NCBI RefSeq assembly: GCF_002087295.1
Contig: NZ_MWVI01000094.1
Location: 55,386-119,385 of the forward strand
DNA: 64,000 bases
Source: Vreelandella lionensis
Lineage (GTDB): Bacteria > Pseudomonadota > Gammaproteobacteria > Pseudomonadales > Halomonadaceae
Direction of reading: 5' to 3'
Shown here: piece by piece, positions 9,452 to 18,776 of the stretch
Layout of the letters: each line of letters opens with the position of its first letter
How positions within the stretch are numbered: position 1 is the stretch's first letter
Notes under the pieces: model-generated
Database searches by the model: none
Seen by the model: the letters and a program-made list of their open reading frames with translations, nothing else
Told to the model about the DNA's origin: nothing
Program-made: the position numbers and the translations under genes

Positions 9452-9997
9452 TCAGTAGTTAAAGACGACGCGACGGTTTTGCGAGTAGGCGCTTTCGCTT
9501 TGGCCGCTCGCTTCCGGGCGCTCTTCACCGTAGCTAACCACGCTCATTTGTGAAGGTGATACGCCCTGAATATTCAGGAAACGCTGCACGGCTCCAGCAC
9601 GACGCTCGCCCAGTGCCATGTTGTATTCACGGGTACCACGCTCATCGGTATGACCATGCAGAACAACGCGAGCATTCGGGTTAGCACGCAGGTAGCGTGC
9701 ATGTGCCATTACGACAGACTCGTATTCGCTCTTAATGGTATCGCGATCGTAATCGAAGTAAATGGTACGTACTTCGGGGATACGGGAATCAGCCTGCTGC
9801 CCGGCGCCCGCTCCTGAACCTGACGTTGAGCCATACTGGCCACTGGTGCCAACACCAGACGTATTAGATCCCATACTGCTGCCATCCTGGCTTCCGTACG
9901 AGTCTCCGTCTTGGGTTCCGCCGGTGCTGGAACAGCCAGCGATAACTACGATAGATAACGCGACTGCCAATGAGCGAGCCAACGGCTTAAGTTGCAT
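9452..9997 (-). CDS. pal: Pal, peptidoglycan-associated outer-membrane lipoprotein
   Basis: Pal anchors the outer membrane to peptidoglycan and is the outer-membrane partner of TolB. The start at 9997 is chosen because AAGGAG lies seven bases upstream; a longer frame from 10039 has no such site. The signal peptide ends in a lipobox (VVIAGC), giving lipidated Cys about residue 22. A Gly/Ser-rich linker (to about residue 70) follows. The OmpA-like peptidoglycan-binding domain contains YFDYDRDTI and the hallmark HGHTDERGTREYNMALGERRA. The protein ends RRVVFNY. It lies 45 bases after tolB in the Tol-Pal operon. Confidence 0.95.
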   Translation of the reverse strand: MQLKPLARSLAVALSIVVIAGCSSTGGTQDGDSYGSQDGSSMGSNTSGVGTSGQYGSTSGSGAGAGQQADSRIPEVRTIYFDYDRDTIKSEYESVVMAHARYLRANPNARVVLHGHTDERGTREYNMALGERRAGAVQRFLNIQGVSPSQMSVVSYGEERPEASGQSESAYSQNRRVVFNY

Positions 9998-10042
9998 AAT
10001 CAGACTCCTTGCCTGAAAACAGAAGTTAGTGCTGTTCATCTA

Positions 10043-11329
10043 TTAATTTAAGAAAGGTGACCACGCGGGGTCACGTACATCACCTTGTGCTGCGGGCAAC
10101 CTAAATGACGAGCGGCCATCGGCTGAAACGGCACTTAGTACTCCGCTACCACCCTGTTGGGTAGCGAAGATTACCATGGTCCCGTTCGGCGCAACACTAG
10201 GAGATTCATCTCTTGTTGATTCGCTTAATACCACTAAGCGGCCACCCTCAAGATCCTGCTTCGCCACTTGGAAACCGCGGCTGGAACGGTGAATCAAAAA
10301 GATTTCTTCACCGTCTGGCGAAAAGCGTGCACGGGCGTTGTAGTTGCCCGTAAAGGTCAGTCGGTTGGTCTCTCCACCGCCTAACGAGGTTTGATAAATC
10401 TGCGGGCCACCGCTGCGATCTGATGTAAAAATCAGGCTACGGCCATCAGGTGACCAAGCGGGTTCGGTATCGATGCTATTACTTTCAGTAATACGATCCA
10501 GCGAACGATTGGCCACATCCAGTACGTAAATTTCCGGCTGACCATCTTTGGATAACGACATGGCGATACGACGGCCATCTGGCGACCATGTTGGCGCACC
10601 ATTGATACCATCAAATGAGGTGGCTTGAACGCGCTGACCTGTATTAACGTCTTGGATGTAGATAGACGCCTTGCCTGTTTCGAAAGAGACATACGCCAGC
10701 TTGCGGCCATCCGGCGACCAAGCGGGCGACATAATGGGCTGATCCGAGGTCAGCACCTGCTGGCTTCGACGGCCATCGGCATCAGCCACATACAGCCCAA
10801 ACTGCATGTTATCGCCTAGGCCCTGAGCCGTAACGTAAGCAATGCGGGTTGAGAAAGCGCCGCGAATATCGGTAATCGCCTCGAAAATTTGGTCACTGAT
10901 GTAGTGCGCCGCACCACGCAGGTCGTTACCACTGGCAGTCACGGTTTCACTGATCATCGGACGTTGGCCGCTAATATCGACCAGGTCGAACTGCAGCTCA
11001 TAACCGTTGCCTGTCTGCTGCGCGCGCCCAACGACGAGATAACGCACGTCCAGCGATCTCCAGGTGCCAAACTCTACGTCAGACGCTTGGCTTGGACGGT
11101 CGAACATAGCACTACGCTCTAGCGGTGCGAAAAATCCGCTGCGTTCAAGGTCGTCTTGTACAATTTGCGCGACATCTTCAGGTAGGCCTTCGCTGCCTGC
11201 GAATGGCACGACCCCAATAGGCAACGCCTGATCGCTACCACGCGTTATCTCAATGGTTAAATTGGCGCTTGCTACGCTGCTGATTAGTAGCAGTACGCAA
11301 AAAAGCCACACTTTGCTTAACGTTTGCAT
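10043..11329 (-). CDS. tolB: TolB, periplasmic beta-propeller of the Tol-Pal system
   Basis: TolB is the periplasmic Tol component that binds Pal and the colicin/TolA side of the complex. The 428-residue length is normal. A signal peptide ([16 protein letters not shown]) is followed by the N-terminal alpha/beta domain (about 22-165). The six-bladed propeller follows with repeated [46 protein letters not shown] and [13 protein letters not shown] units. The ATG overlaps the TGA of tolA (TGATG), indicating translational coupling. It is followed by pal. Confidence 0.96.
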   Translation of the reverse strand: MQTLSKVWLFCVLLLISSVASANLTIEITRGSDQALPIGVVPFAGSEGLPEDVAQIVQDDLERSGFFAPLERSAMFDRPSQASDVEFGTWRSLDVRYLVVGRAQQTGNGYELQFDLVDISGQRPMISETVTASGNDLRGAAHYISDQIFEAITDIRGAFSTRIAYVTAQGLGDNMQFGLYVADADGRRSQQVLTSDQPIMSPAWSPDGRKLAYVSFETGKASIYIQDVNTGQRVQATSFDGINGAPTWSPDGRRIAMSLSKDGQPEIYVLDVANRSLDRITESNSIDTEPAWSPDGRSLIFTSDRSGGPQIYQTSLGGGETNRLTFTGNYNARARFSPDGEEIFLIHRSSRGFQVAKQDLEGGRLVVLSESTRDESPSVAPNGTMVIFATQQGGSGVLSAVSADGRSSFRLPAAQGDVRDPAWSPFLN

Positions 11330-12466
11330 CAGCGAACATCCCCCGGGGTAAATCGCAGATTAAATTGACGTAAAGTACGCTGCTGTTCCGCTGGCAAGTC
11401 ACGTAACTCGCCAAACGGTGCTGCATGTTCCACCGCCTGCATAGCTGAGCGATCAAAAGCACTATCACCGCTGGATGAAGCGACAGAGGTCGCTAGTAGC
11501 TCACCCGATGGACCAAGCCTCACTTGTATCGTAGCACTCATTGCGTTGCTCGCTCCTGGAGGGATAACCCACGCTTGCTCTACAGCACGCCGGACAATGT
11601 TAATAAAGCTGTTTGCCGCCTGTTGGGCCTGCTGCGCATTAGCGGCCGCTTCTGCCTCGCCCGCTAACTGACGTTGCATGGCCGCTTCGGCTGCCTCAGC
11701 AGCACGACGCTCTTCTGCTTCACGCTGTTTCTGGGCTTCTGCTTCGCGAGCGCGCTGCTCCTCGGCTTCCCGTTGGCGACGAGCTTCTTCCTCCCGCTGG
11801 CGCTGTGCTTCGGCTTCACGCTCGCGTTGCGCTTCGGCTTCTTCACGGGCGCGTTGCTCTTCCGCTTCGCGCTGGCGTTGGGCCTCTTCTTCCCGGGCGC
11901 GTTGCTCTTCAGCCTCACGTTGGCGCTGAGCCTCTGCTTCCGCCCGTGCACGCTCTGCTTCCGCCTCCCGCTGGCGTTGTGCTTCGGCTTCTTCCCGAGC
12001 GCGCTGCTCTTCTGCTTCGCGTGCTGCCGCTTCGGCAGCCTGCTGTTCAGCTAAGCGCTCAGCCTCTTCCGCTCGGCGCTGGGCTTCTGCTTCTGCTTCG
12101 GCTTGCGCCTGCTCCAGCGCTCGGGCCTGCTCAGCTGCTTCTGCTTCTGCTTCTGCTTCTGCTGCGCTGCGCAGTCGCTTGTTGCTCGGACGAAGGCTCA
12201 TCGCTGGGTGGCTCTGGTTCGGCTACGTCTGGCTCGGCAGCGTTATTCATCGCTTCCTGCTGCTCTGTCACTTGCTGCGCTTGATCAGTAAAGGTCTCGG
12301 TGCTGACAAACGTCGCCTGCACAATAGATGAAGAGTCTGGCTCGGCTGTCATGCTGGGTAATTTAACCAGGCTAAACACAATCACGAGCAAGTGCACAGC
12401 GACAGCCAAAATCGTTGGCCACGTATAGCCAACGTCCTGGGGGTCACGCGGTGGTTTTACAGCCAT
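11329..12466 (-). pseudogene. tolA: TolA inner-membrane energy transducer, frameshifted in the coiled-coil region
   Basis: TolA links the TolQR proton-driven motor to the outer membrane. Translation from 12466 gives a cytoplasmic start (MAVKPPRDPQDVGYTW), one membrane helix (TILAVAVHLLVIVFSLVKL) and an acidic linker. It runs into a spurious Arg-Ser run and a TGA near 12133. In the next frame the protein continues as AAEAEAEAEAAEQARAL, followed by about 170 residues of Glu/Ala/Arg/Gln-rich helix (domain II). The C-terminal domain III follows (FINIVRRAVEQAWVIPPGASN onwards). A one-base insertion, or two-base loss, near 12160-12175 in the GC-rich repeat CTGCGCTGCGC explains the break. The low-complexity sequence makes slippage or an assembly error likely. 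It overlaps tolB and follows tolR by 13 bases. Confidence 0.88.
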
Positions 12467-12479
12467 GTGCGACTCGCCC

Positions 12480-12917
12480 TTAACCATCTTGGGGCGGCTC
12501 TGAGAGCAGCCCTACGTTGGCGACACCCGAGCTCTGCATCGTGCTCATCAGCAGCACAATCTGGCCATAAGGCACATTGCGATCTCCTCGCACCATCACA
12601 GGCGTACCGGGACGACGCTGAAGAATAGCAGTCACTCGCTCCGACATTTGCTCCAGAGAAACCGCCGTCGAATCTTCTCCCAGAGTAATAAAGTAGCCGC
12701 CATCGCGATCTACCGAGATGATGATCGGGTCATTATCTTCCTGGGTTTCAATAGGCTCAGAGGTGACTTGAGGCAGATCTACTTGAACGCCTTGCGTCAG
12801 CATGGGAGCAGTAATCATAAAAATGACAAGCAGTACCAGCATCACGTCGATAAAAGGGACGACGTTGATCTCCCCCATCGGCTTGCTTTTGCCGCTACGA
12901 TTGAACGGACCTTGCAT
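12480..12917 (-). CDS. tolR: TolR, proton-channel subunit of the Tol motor
   Basis: This 145-residue ExbD/TolR-family protein has a short cytoplasmic start. A single membrane helix contains the essential aspartate in NVVPFIDVMLVLLVIF (about residues 18-33; Asp about 24). A periplasmic domain follows (about 60-140) with the conserved VMVRGDRNVPYGQIV. It acts with TolQ as the proton-powered motor that drives TolA. It is followed closely by tolA and preceded by tolQ, about 10 bases apart. Confidence 0.95.
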   Translation of the reverse strand: MQGPFNRSGKSKPMGEINVVPFIDVMLVLLVIFMITAPMLTQGVQVDLPQVTSEPIETQEDNDPIIISVDRDGGYFITLGEDSTAVSLEQMSERVTAILQRRPGTPVMVRGDRNVPYGQIVLLMSTMQSSGVANVGLLSEPPQDG

Positions 12918-12928
12918 GGCAGACTCCC

Positions 12929-13624
12929 TTACCTAGCGCTAGGTTTGCCGTCACGCCCTTGCAAGTTACGGTGCAAGATTGCGTGACACTCTTCAGCAAA
13001 GTCTTCGTATTTACCCAGTAAGCGAGAAGCGTTATTGAATAGACGGTTGTAGAAAATAACAGCGGGAATCGCTGCGAAAAGGCCCATTGCCGTGGCAATC
13101 AGCGCTTCTGCAATCCAGGGTGCAACGGTCGCTAGTGTGGCTTGCTGGGTCATGGAAAGCGATTGGAATGAGCCCATAATGCCCCATACCGTACCAAATA
13201 AGCCGATATAAGGACTGGCGGAGGCAACCGTTGCCAGAAAAACAAGATGTTGGGTCAGGCGGTCTTCTTCCCGCGACCAGGCGACTCGCATGCTGCGCTG
13301 AACACCTTCCAGTACCGTATCGGCACTGCGGGTTTTGGGCATCAGGCGGTTAAATTCCCGAAAACCTGCCTGGAAAATGTGCTCTGCTCCATGACGAGGA
13401 TCATCAGCGGGAATTTCGCGGTAGAGCTCGTTTAGGTCAACACCTGACCAAAACGACTCTTCAAACTGGTTGTACTCTTGCTTGGCTCGGCGTAGCGCAA
13501 TGCTGCGCTGAAAGATCACCACCCATGAGAGGATTGACCCCACCACTAGCAGCAGCATGACCAGCTGTACCACAATGCTGGCACTCATTATTAAGTGGGG
13601 AATGGACATGGTGTTATCGTTCAC
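12929..13624 (-). CDS. tolQ: TolQ, motor subunit of the Tol system
   Basis: This is a TolQ/ExbB/MotA-family membrane protein with three helices: residues about 15-35 (VVQLVMLLLVVGSILSWVVI) and a pair in the second half (LVFLATVASASPYIGLFGTVWGI and ATVAPWIAEALIATAMGLFAAIPAVIFYN). Three starts are possible. The frame opens at TTG 13639, ATG 13636 overlaps the ybgC stop, and GTG 13624 is preceded at the right distance by GAGGG. I favour GTG 13624, giving VNDNTMSIPHLIMSAS. It works with TolR in the inner membrane. Coupling to ybgC is tight. Confidence 0.93.
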   Translation of the reverse strand: MNDNTMSIPHLIMSASIVVQLVMLLLVVGSILSWVVIFQRSIALRRAKQEYNQFEESFWSGVDLNELYREIPADDPRHGAEHIFQAGFREFNRLMPKTRSADTVLEGVQRSMRVAWSREEDRLTQHLVFLATVASASPYIGLFGTVWGIMGSFQSLSMTQQATLATVAPWIAEALIATAMGLFAAIPAVIFYNRLFNNASRLLGKYEDFAEECHAILHRNLQGRDGKPSAR

Positions 13625-13635
13625 AGTTGCCCTCA

Positions 13636-14052
13636 TCAATCAATTAATGTCGTTTTCGACTGGGGTGTGGTGTTAAGCGACAATGGCCACGCTTTTGGAC
13701 GCAGTGTCGTAGCGTTTAAGCAGGCTATCTCGACTGTTGCGGAGCACAAGAGTTCCTCGTCGCGCCGAACCAGTTGTTCAAATGTCATCCGGCAACGACC
13801 TTTTTCCGCAATGTTGGCAGTTACCGTCAGTGCCTCATCCAATCGTGCGGGTTTGGCATAGTGGCAGGCCATGCGGTATACCACTAGCTGTGTACCTTCG
13901 TCTAGCAACGTTTGCTGATTAAGGCCTAATTCTCTTAGCCACTCGCTGCGCGCCCGTTCCATAAACTTCAGGTAGTTAACGTAGTAGACAATTCCACCGG
14001 CGTCAGTATCTTCCATGTATACACGCACTGGTATGCTAAATTCGCCCGTCAT
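13636..14052 (-). CDS. ybgC: YbgC, acyl-CoA thioesterase of the Tol-Pal operon
   Basis: This 138-residue hotdog-fold thioesterase has the family signature [27 protein letters not shown] near residues 10-36. The Asp of EDTDAGG is the catalytic residue in 4-hydroxybenzoyl-CoA-thioesterase-like enzymes. YbgC is the usual first gene of the tol-pal operon. Its ATG overlaps the last codon of ruvB and its stop overlaps the possible upstream starts of tolQ, so the whole ruv-tol block is probably one transcript. No defect was seen. Confidence 0.94.
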   Translation of the reverse strand: MTGEFSIPVRVYMEDTDAGGIVYYVNYLKFMERARSEWLRELGLNQQTLLDEGTQLVVYRMACHYAKPARLDEALTVTANIAEKGRCRMTFEQLVRRDEELLCSATVEIACLNATTLRPKAWPLSLNTTPQSKTTLID

Positions 14053-15086
14053 GGCCGACGTTCTCCCTCAACATCAATTGACTGTTCGTGGGGCGTCCTA
14101 TCAAAGTGCAGCCAGGCTTGACGAGTCACCACACGGCCTCTTGGTGTACGCATCATTAGCCCCTGCTGAATCAGATAAGGTTCAATCACATCTTCGATGG
14201 TATCGCGCTCTTCACCGATGGCCGCAGAGAGTGAGTCAACGCCCACCGGGCCGCCATCGAATTTGTCGATCATCGCCAGCAGTAAACGGCGGTCCATGTG
14301 ATCCAAACCGTGGTGATCGACATTTAGCATATTGAGCGCCGCATCCGCTAATGTCACATCCACAACGCCATCGCCCTTTATTTCGGCGTAGTCCCGCACC
14401 CTGCGCAAAAGTCGGTTAGCGATACGCGGCGTACCACGGGAGCGGCGTGCCACTTCAATGGCACCTTCATGGCTGGTTTCAACGCCTAATAGCCGTGCTG
14501 AGCGGGCGACAATCTCGGTAAGCTCTTCCAGGTTATAAAACTCAAGACGCTGAACGATACCAAAGCGGTCACGCAGCGGTGAGGTCAACAACCCCGCACG
14601 AGTGGTGGCGCCCACCAGCGTAAACCTGGGCAGGTCGAGTTTAATAGAGCGTGCGGCGGGCCCTTCGCCAATCATGATGTCGAGCTGAAAGTCCTCCAGA
14701 GCAGGGTAAAGGACTTCTTCCACCACGGGGGAAAGGCGATGAATTTCATCAATAAACAGTACATCACCCGGTTCAAGGTTGGTCAGCATAGCGGCGAGAT
14801 CCCCCGCGCGCTCCAGCACCGGGCCAGAAGTAGATTTAAGCCCCACGCCCATTTCAGTGGCGATAATATTTGCCAGCGTGGTTTTTCCTAAGCCTGGCGG
14901 GCCAAACACCAGCGTGTGGTCCAAGCTCTCTTCGCGTAGCCTGGCTGCCCCAATAAAAATCTCAAGCTGTTCGCGAACCCGAGGCTGGCCAATATAGTCC
15001 TTGAGATGTTTCGGACGAATAGCATAGTCGATGCGCACTTCGCCCTGCTCTGGCTCAGCGGCAATTAATCGGTCGTGTTCTAACAT
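14049..15086 (-). CDS. ruvB: RuvB, Holliday-junction branch-migration helicase
   Basis: RuvB is the hexameric AAA+ motor of the RuvAB complex that drives branch migration. The 345-residue length is typical. The N-terminal [17 protein letters not shown] is conserved. Walker A is [12 protein letters not shown] (near residue 61), Walker B is LFIDEIHRL (near 110), and sensor 1 follows at [20 protein letters not shown]. The C-terminal winged-helix domain carries the DNA-contact region [10 protein letters not shown]. The gene lies 55 bases after ruvA and overlaps ybgC by four bases. Confidence 0.97.
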   Translation of the reverse strand: MLEHDRLIAAEPEQGEVRIDYAIRPKHLKDYIGQPRVREQLEIFIGAARLREESLDHTLVFGPPGLGKTTLANIIATEMGVGLKSTSGPVLERAGDLAAMLTNLEPGDVLFIDEIHRLSPVVEEVLYPALEDFQLDIMIGEGPAARSIKLDLPRFTLVGATTRAGLLTSPLRDRFGIVQRLEFYNLEELTEIVARSARLLGVETSHEGAIEVARRSRGTPRIANRLLRRVRDYAEIKGDGVVDVTLADAALNMLNVDHHGLDHMDRRLLLAMIDKFDGGPVGVDSLSAAIGEERDTIEDVIEPYLIQQGLMMRTPRGRVVTRQAWLHFDRTPHEQSIDVEGERRP

Positions 15087-15141
15087 AAAGACTCTTCTAG
15101 AGTGCTGACTAATGAGTACACACTATTGCACTCGTGCTGGT

Positions 15142-15750
15142 CTAACCGGACATGCGTTTGGTTAACGCGGCTTTGATCAAAGCTTCGGTAGTTTGATTGG
15201 GGTCGACGTCGGCTAACATTTTCGCCGCTTCTGTCAGCTTATAACCCAAGCTCACCAGGGCTGCTTCTGCATCTGCCAAATGATCTCTTGGAGCGGCTCG
15301 CCCGCTTGTCGCTTCAAGAGCCAGCGGCGCATCGTTGCCATGTTCCCACTCAGGAAAGCGGTCACGCATTTCGATGATAAGCCGCTCAGCCGTTTTCTTG
15401 CCAACGCCAGGTAGCTTGGTGAGCGCTTTGCTGTCGTCATCTCTGATACAGCGCCTAAAGGCATCTTCATCCATACCCGACAGGATCGCTAACGCAAGTT
15501 TCGGCCCTACACCATTCACTTTGATCAAGGCGCGAAACAGCGCACGCTCATGCTCTCGACCGAATCCATAGACCAAATGCGCATCGTCACGGATGGTGAG
15601 ATGGGTATAGAGTGACACCTGCTCGCCGGGAGCGGGCAGCGCTACAAAGGTGTTCATGGAGGCTTCAAGCTCATAACCAACGCCATGCACATCTACCACC
15701 ATCCAGGGCGGCTGTTTTTCCAACAACAGGCCGGTTAAACGTCCAATCAT
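15142..15750 (-). CDS. ruvA: RuvA, Holliday-junction recognition subunit
   Basis: RuvA is a tetrameric protein that binds four-way DNA junctions and loads RuvB. The start MIGRLTGLLLEKQPP at 15750 is chosen for its GAGG six bases upstream. The N-terminal OB-fold (residues 1-62) is followed by the two helix-hairpin-helix motifs, VNGVGPKLALAIL (near 70) and LPGVGKKTAERLIIEM (near 107). The C-terminal RuvB-contact domain ends TEALIKAALTKRMSG. It lies 68 bases after the corrected end of ruvC. Confidence 0.96.
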   Translation of the reverse strand: MIGRLTGLLLEKQPPWMVVDVHGVGYELEASMNTFVALPAPGEQVSLYTHLTIRDDAHLVYGFGREHERALFRALIKVNGVGPKLALAILSGMDEDAFRRCIRDDDSKALTKLPGVGKKTAERLIIEMRDRFPEWEHGNDAPLALEATSGRAAPRDHLADAEAALVSLGYKLTEAAKMLADVDPNQTTEALIKAALTKRMSG

Positions 15751-15818
15751 CATAAGCCTCGCAGCCAATCAAAACAGCAGCCACTATAAAGCCACTCTGT
15801 ACAGATGACCAGTAATGC

Positions 15819-16389
15819 CTAGAGCCGCCATCGCCCTGATGAACGGCGCTTACTGCGTGAAGGAGTCGCCGCCACCAGGGCGTTGCCAGCAAAAGCGTGG
15901 GTCAGTGCAATGGCTAGTGCATCGGCGGCATCTGCCTGGGGTGTCGCCGACAGGCCGAGCAGCGTGGTGACCATATGCTGCACCTGGCTTTTATCAGCGC
16001 CGCCCTGTCCGGGTTACCGCTTGCTTAATCTGCCGAGCGGCATACTCCGCGATACTCAGCCCATGGTTAGCCAAGCAAACCAATGCTGCGCCGCGGGCTT
16101 GGCCTAGTTTGAGGGCCGAATCAGCATTTTTAGCCATAAAAACCCGCTCTACTGCAACAGCATCAGGGCGGTGCAGGCCAAACACTTCGCTAATACCGGC
16201 ATATATTGGCGCCAAACGCTGCTCCAGTGCACCATCAGCCGTACGAATGCAGCCACTGGCCACATAGCGAGGCTTCACGCCTATTAGATCAATCACGCCG
16301 TAACCGGTGATACGTGAGCCTGGGTCAATGCCTAAAATTCTGACCGTGGTCGCCAGCTGTTTTTCGTCCATGGATTTTTCTCTTGGCAC
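15819..16389 (-). pseudogene. ruvC: RuvC, crossover-junction endodeoxyribonuclease, frameshifted near the C-terminus
   Basis: RuvC is the metal-dependent resolvase that cuts Holliday junctions. The reading frame begins with [15 protein letters not shown] (first catalytic Asp), then [21 protein letters not shown] (second acidic residue). It runs out of frame after RQIKQAVT and stops at 15994. A shifted frame restores [19 protein letters not shown] and the [13 protein letters not shown] motif with the last catalytic acids, ending with TAG at 15819-15821. One extra base in the GGG run at 16011-16013 explains the change (C2 read as C3 on the coding strand). The likely start is ATG 16371 ([14 protein letters not shown]) rather than 16389. 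RuvC is important for recombination, so a sequence error is likely. Confidence 0.88.
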
Positions 16390-16406
16390 TGCCTAAAACA
16401 AAAACA

Positions 16407-16431
16407 CCGACGCTAAGCGTCGGTGTTGTAC
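16407..16431 (-). terminator. Rho-independent terminator of aspS
   Basis: The stem ACACCGACGC with its perfect complement and a TAA loop is followed on the minus strand by TTTTTGTTTT. It lies about 23 bases after the aspS stop and just before ruvC. Confidence 0.85.
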
Positions 16432-16453
16432 TCGTCAAAACGTGAAGGCGGTC

Positions 16454-18235
16454 TTACTCGCCCGCTGCTTCCGCTTTGGCTTTTTGGCGTAAGCGAATGT
16501 TCAGCTCTTTGAGCTGATCAGCGCTGACTTCACCCGGTGCATCGGTCATCAAACAAGCAGCACTTTGGGTTTTCGGGAAGGCGATGACTTCACGAATGGT
16601 TTTCGCACCGGCCATGAGCATGACTAAGCGGTCCAGACCGAAGGCCAAGCCGCCATGGGGCGGTGCGCCGTACTGCAAGGCATCTAGCAGGAAGCCGAAC
16701 TTCTCTTGCGCTTCCTCTTCGCCAATACCCAAAATTTCAAACACGGTGCTTTGCATGATTTGATTGTGAATACGGATAGAGCCGCCACCCAGTTCGGTAC
16801 CGTTAAGCACCATGTCATAAGCGCGAGAAAGCGCTTTAGCCGGGTCTGCTTTCAGCTCTTCCGGCGAGCAGGAGGGCGCTGTAAACGGGTGGTGAAGCGG
16901 GCTTAGACGGCCATTGTCGTCGGCTTCGAACATGGGGAAGTCAACGACCCACAGCGGCGCCCAGGCTTGAGTGTAAAGGTTCAGGTCGGCACCCAGCTTG
17001 ACACGCAGCGCGCCAATGGCTTCGTTGACGATACGCGCTTTATCCGCACCGAAGAAGATAATGTCACCATCTTCAGCGCCGACACGATCAAGCAGCTCTT
17101 CGACCACGTTCTCCATGAACTTAACGATCGGCGACTGCAGGCCATCTAGCCCTTTGGCACGCTCGTTCACTTTGATCCAGGCAAGGCCTTTAGCACCGTA
17201 GATACCTACGAACTTGGTGTATTCGTCGATCTCTTTACGGGAAAGCTTGGCACCACCCGGTACTTTAAGAGCCGCCACGCGGCCATCTTCTGCCTTGGCC
17301 GGCCCTGAGAACACATTGAAACTAACCTGCTGCATCAGGTCGTCAACGTCGGTGAGCTCCAGCGGAATACGCAGATCGGGTTTATCCGAACCAAAGCGAT
17401 CCATGGCTTCTTGCCAATTCATTCGCGGGAATTCCTGCAGTTCGACGCTCAGCACTTCCTGGAACAGTTGACGAATCATGGCTTCGGTAATGCCCATGAT
17501 GTCGTCTTCTTCCACGAAAGAGGCTTCGATATCGATCTGTGTGAATTCAGGCTGACGGTCAGCGCGCAGGTCTTCATCGCGGAAGCACTTTGCGATTTGG
17601 TAGTAGCGGTCAAAACCCGCCACCATCAGCAGCTGCTTAAACAGCTGGGGAGACTGTGGCAGTGCAAAGAAGCTGCCCGCGTGAGTACGGCTAGGCACGA
17701 GGTAGTCCCGGGCACCTTCAGGCGTGGCTCGTGTCAGCACAGGCGTTTCAATATCTAGAAAGCCTTGGTTTTCTAGGTAAGCACGTACGTTATGAGAAAT
17801 ACGCGAACGAAGCCGCAGTTTTTCGATCATATCCGGGCGGCGTAGATCAATATAGCGGTGTTTCAGACGCACTTCTTCACCGACTTTGCCATGCTCATCA
17901 AGCTGGAAAGGCGGTGTCGCTGCGCTATTCAGTACTTCAACTTCTTTGGCCAGCACTTCAATCATGCCGGTGGGCATGTTGGGGTTCTGGGTGCCTTCAG
18001 GACGCAGCCGAACACGACCAGTAATGCGCAGAACATATTCGCTGCGTGCACGGTCGGCATTAGCAAACGCCTCGGCGGTATCGGGGTCTACGACAAACTG
18101 AGCGATACCATCACGGTCACGCATGTCGAGAAAAATAACCCCACCGTGGTCACGACGGCGGTGAACCCAACCGCAAACGGTGACCGTTTGATCCACCAAT
18201 GTTTCGTTAAGCTGGCCGCAATAATGGCTGCGCAT
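16454..18235 (-). CDS. aspS: Aspartyl-tRNA synthetase
   Basis: This class II aminoacyl-tRNA synthetase attaches Asp to tRNA-Asp (or also to tRNA-Asn if Asn-tRNA is made indirectly). The start [14 protein letters not shown] at 18235 replaces a longer frame from 18262, because the family begins here and GGA lies upstream. The N-terminal OB anticodon-binding domain spans residues 1-105 ([19 protein letters not shown]). Motif 2 is [21 protein letters not shown] and motif 3 is [16 protein letters not shown]. The GAD insertion domain is bacterial-type. The gene is 593 residues. It lies upstream of ruvC behind a strong terminator. Confidence 0.96.
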   Translation of the reverse strand: MRSHYCGQLNETLVDQTVTVCGWVHRRRDHGGVIFLDMRDRDGIAQFVVDPDTAEAFANADRARSEYVLRITGRVRLRPEGTQNPNMPTGMIEVLAKEVEVLNSAATPPFQLDEHGKVGEEVRLKHRYIDLRRPDMIEKLRLRSRISHNVRAYLENQGFLDIETPVLTRATPEGARDYLVPSRTHAGSFFALPQSPQLFKQLLMVAGFDRYYQIAKCFRDEDLRADRQPEFTQIDIEASFVEEDDIMGITEAMIRQLFQEVLSVELQEFPRMNWQEAMDRFGSDKPDLRIPLELTDVDDLMQQVSFNVFSGPAKAEDGRVAALKVPGGAKLSRKEIDEYTKFVGIYGAKGLAWIKVNERAKGLDGLQSPIVKFMENVVEELLDRVGAEDGDIIFFGADKARIVNEAIGALRVKLGADLNLYTQAWAPLWVVDFPMFEADDNGRLSPLHHPFTAPSCSPEELKADPAKALSRAYDMVLNGTELGGGSIRIHNQIMQSTVFEILGIGEEEAQEKFGFLLDALQYGAPPHGGLAFGLDRLVMLMAGAKTIREVIAFPKTQSAACLMTDAPGEVSADQLKELNIRLRQKAKAEAAGE

Positions 18236-18302
18236 GTCTAATCCTGTTCTGTTTCGTGGCAATTAAGTTGTCTTGAGCCTTTAAAGGCCCTGACAGCCGC
18301 GG

Positions 18303-18578
18303 CTACGCCGCGGCGCCTTTTTTCGTTGACGTGCTGCCGACATCGCTTTTCGCGCTACCCGCTGCTTGTCCGTCGGCAGCTAAATTCTTTTTGCTACCTG
18401 TTTTGAAATCAGTTTCGTACCAACCGCCACCCGCTAAGCGGAACCCGGCTGCTGAGACCAAGCGCTCTAGATCATCTTGCTGACACGCAGGACAGCTTGT
18501 TAACGGATCGGCGCTAATTTTCTGAAGTTTTTCCATGCGATGGCCGCAGGCCTTGCACTCGTACTCATAGATGGGCAT
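18303..18578 (-). CDS. FmdB-family zinc-ribbon regulatory protein
   Basis: This is a 91-residue protein starting MPIYEYECKACGHRMEKLQK, the hallmark of the FmdB/CxxC_CxxC_SSSS family. Two CxxC pairs (CKAC near residue 8 and CPAC near 30) form a small zinc ribbon. A Ser/Lys/Gly-rich tail follows. The ATG at 18578 is preceded by AGGAG and is preferred over 18602. These proteins commonly lie directly upstream of aspS in gammaproteobacteria. Function is poorly defined; a regulatory role is only a family label. Confidence 0.9.
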   Translation of the reverse strand: MPIYEYECKACGHRMEKLQKISADPLTSCPACQQDDLERLVSAAGFRLAGGGWYETDFKTGSKKNLAADGQAAGSAKSDVGSTSTKKGAAA

Positions 18579-18776
18579 GTTGATGGCTCCTGAAAAGCTC
18601 AACTCCGACAGGTTTTATGTTGACAGTGTCGTGGCAAACTTAATGCTACCAGGCTGACAATATGTGGCCTGTCGGGATAAATTCCAAGACTGCGGTCGAT
18701 AGAGCGGTCATTATACCCTTTTGTGCCCCCTGCCGAGCAAGGCCAAGCGGCTTTCGGCAGTTAATGGAGAAATAAA

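Noticed and set aside
12131..12201. Programmed ribosomal frameshifting in tolA or other broken genes
   Set aside because: None of the breaks has a recognised slippery heptamer with a downstream structure, and ten such events in one window would be unprecedented.
11674..12291. Long plus-strand frames over tolA
   Set aside because: They are shadows of the Ala/Glu/Arg-rich coding repeat of tolA on the minus strand; the predicted proteins are low-complexity Ser/Ala/Arg or Leu/Phe runs with no start site.
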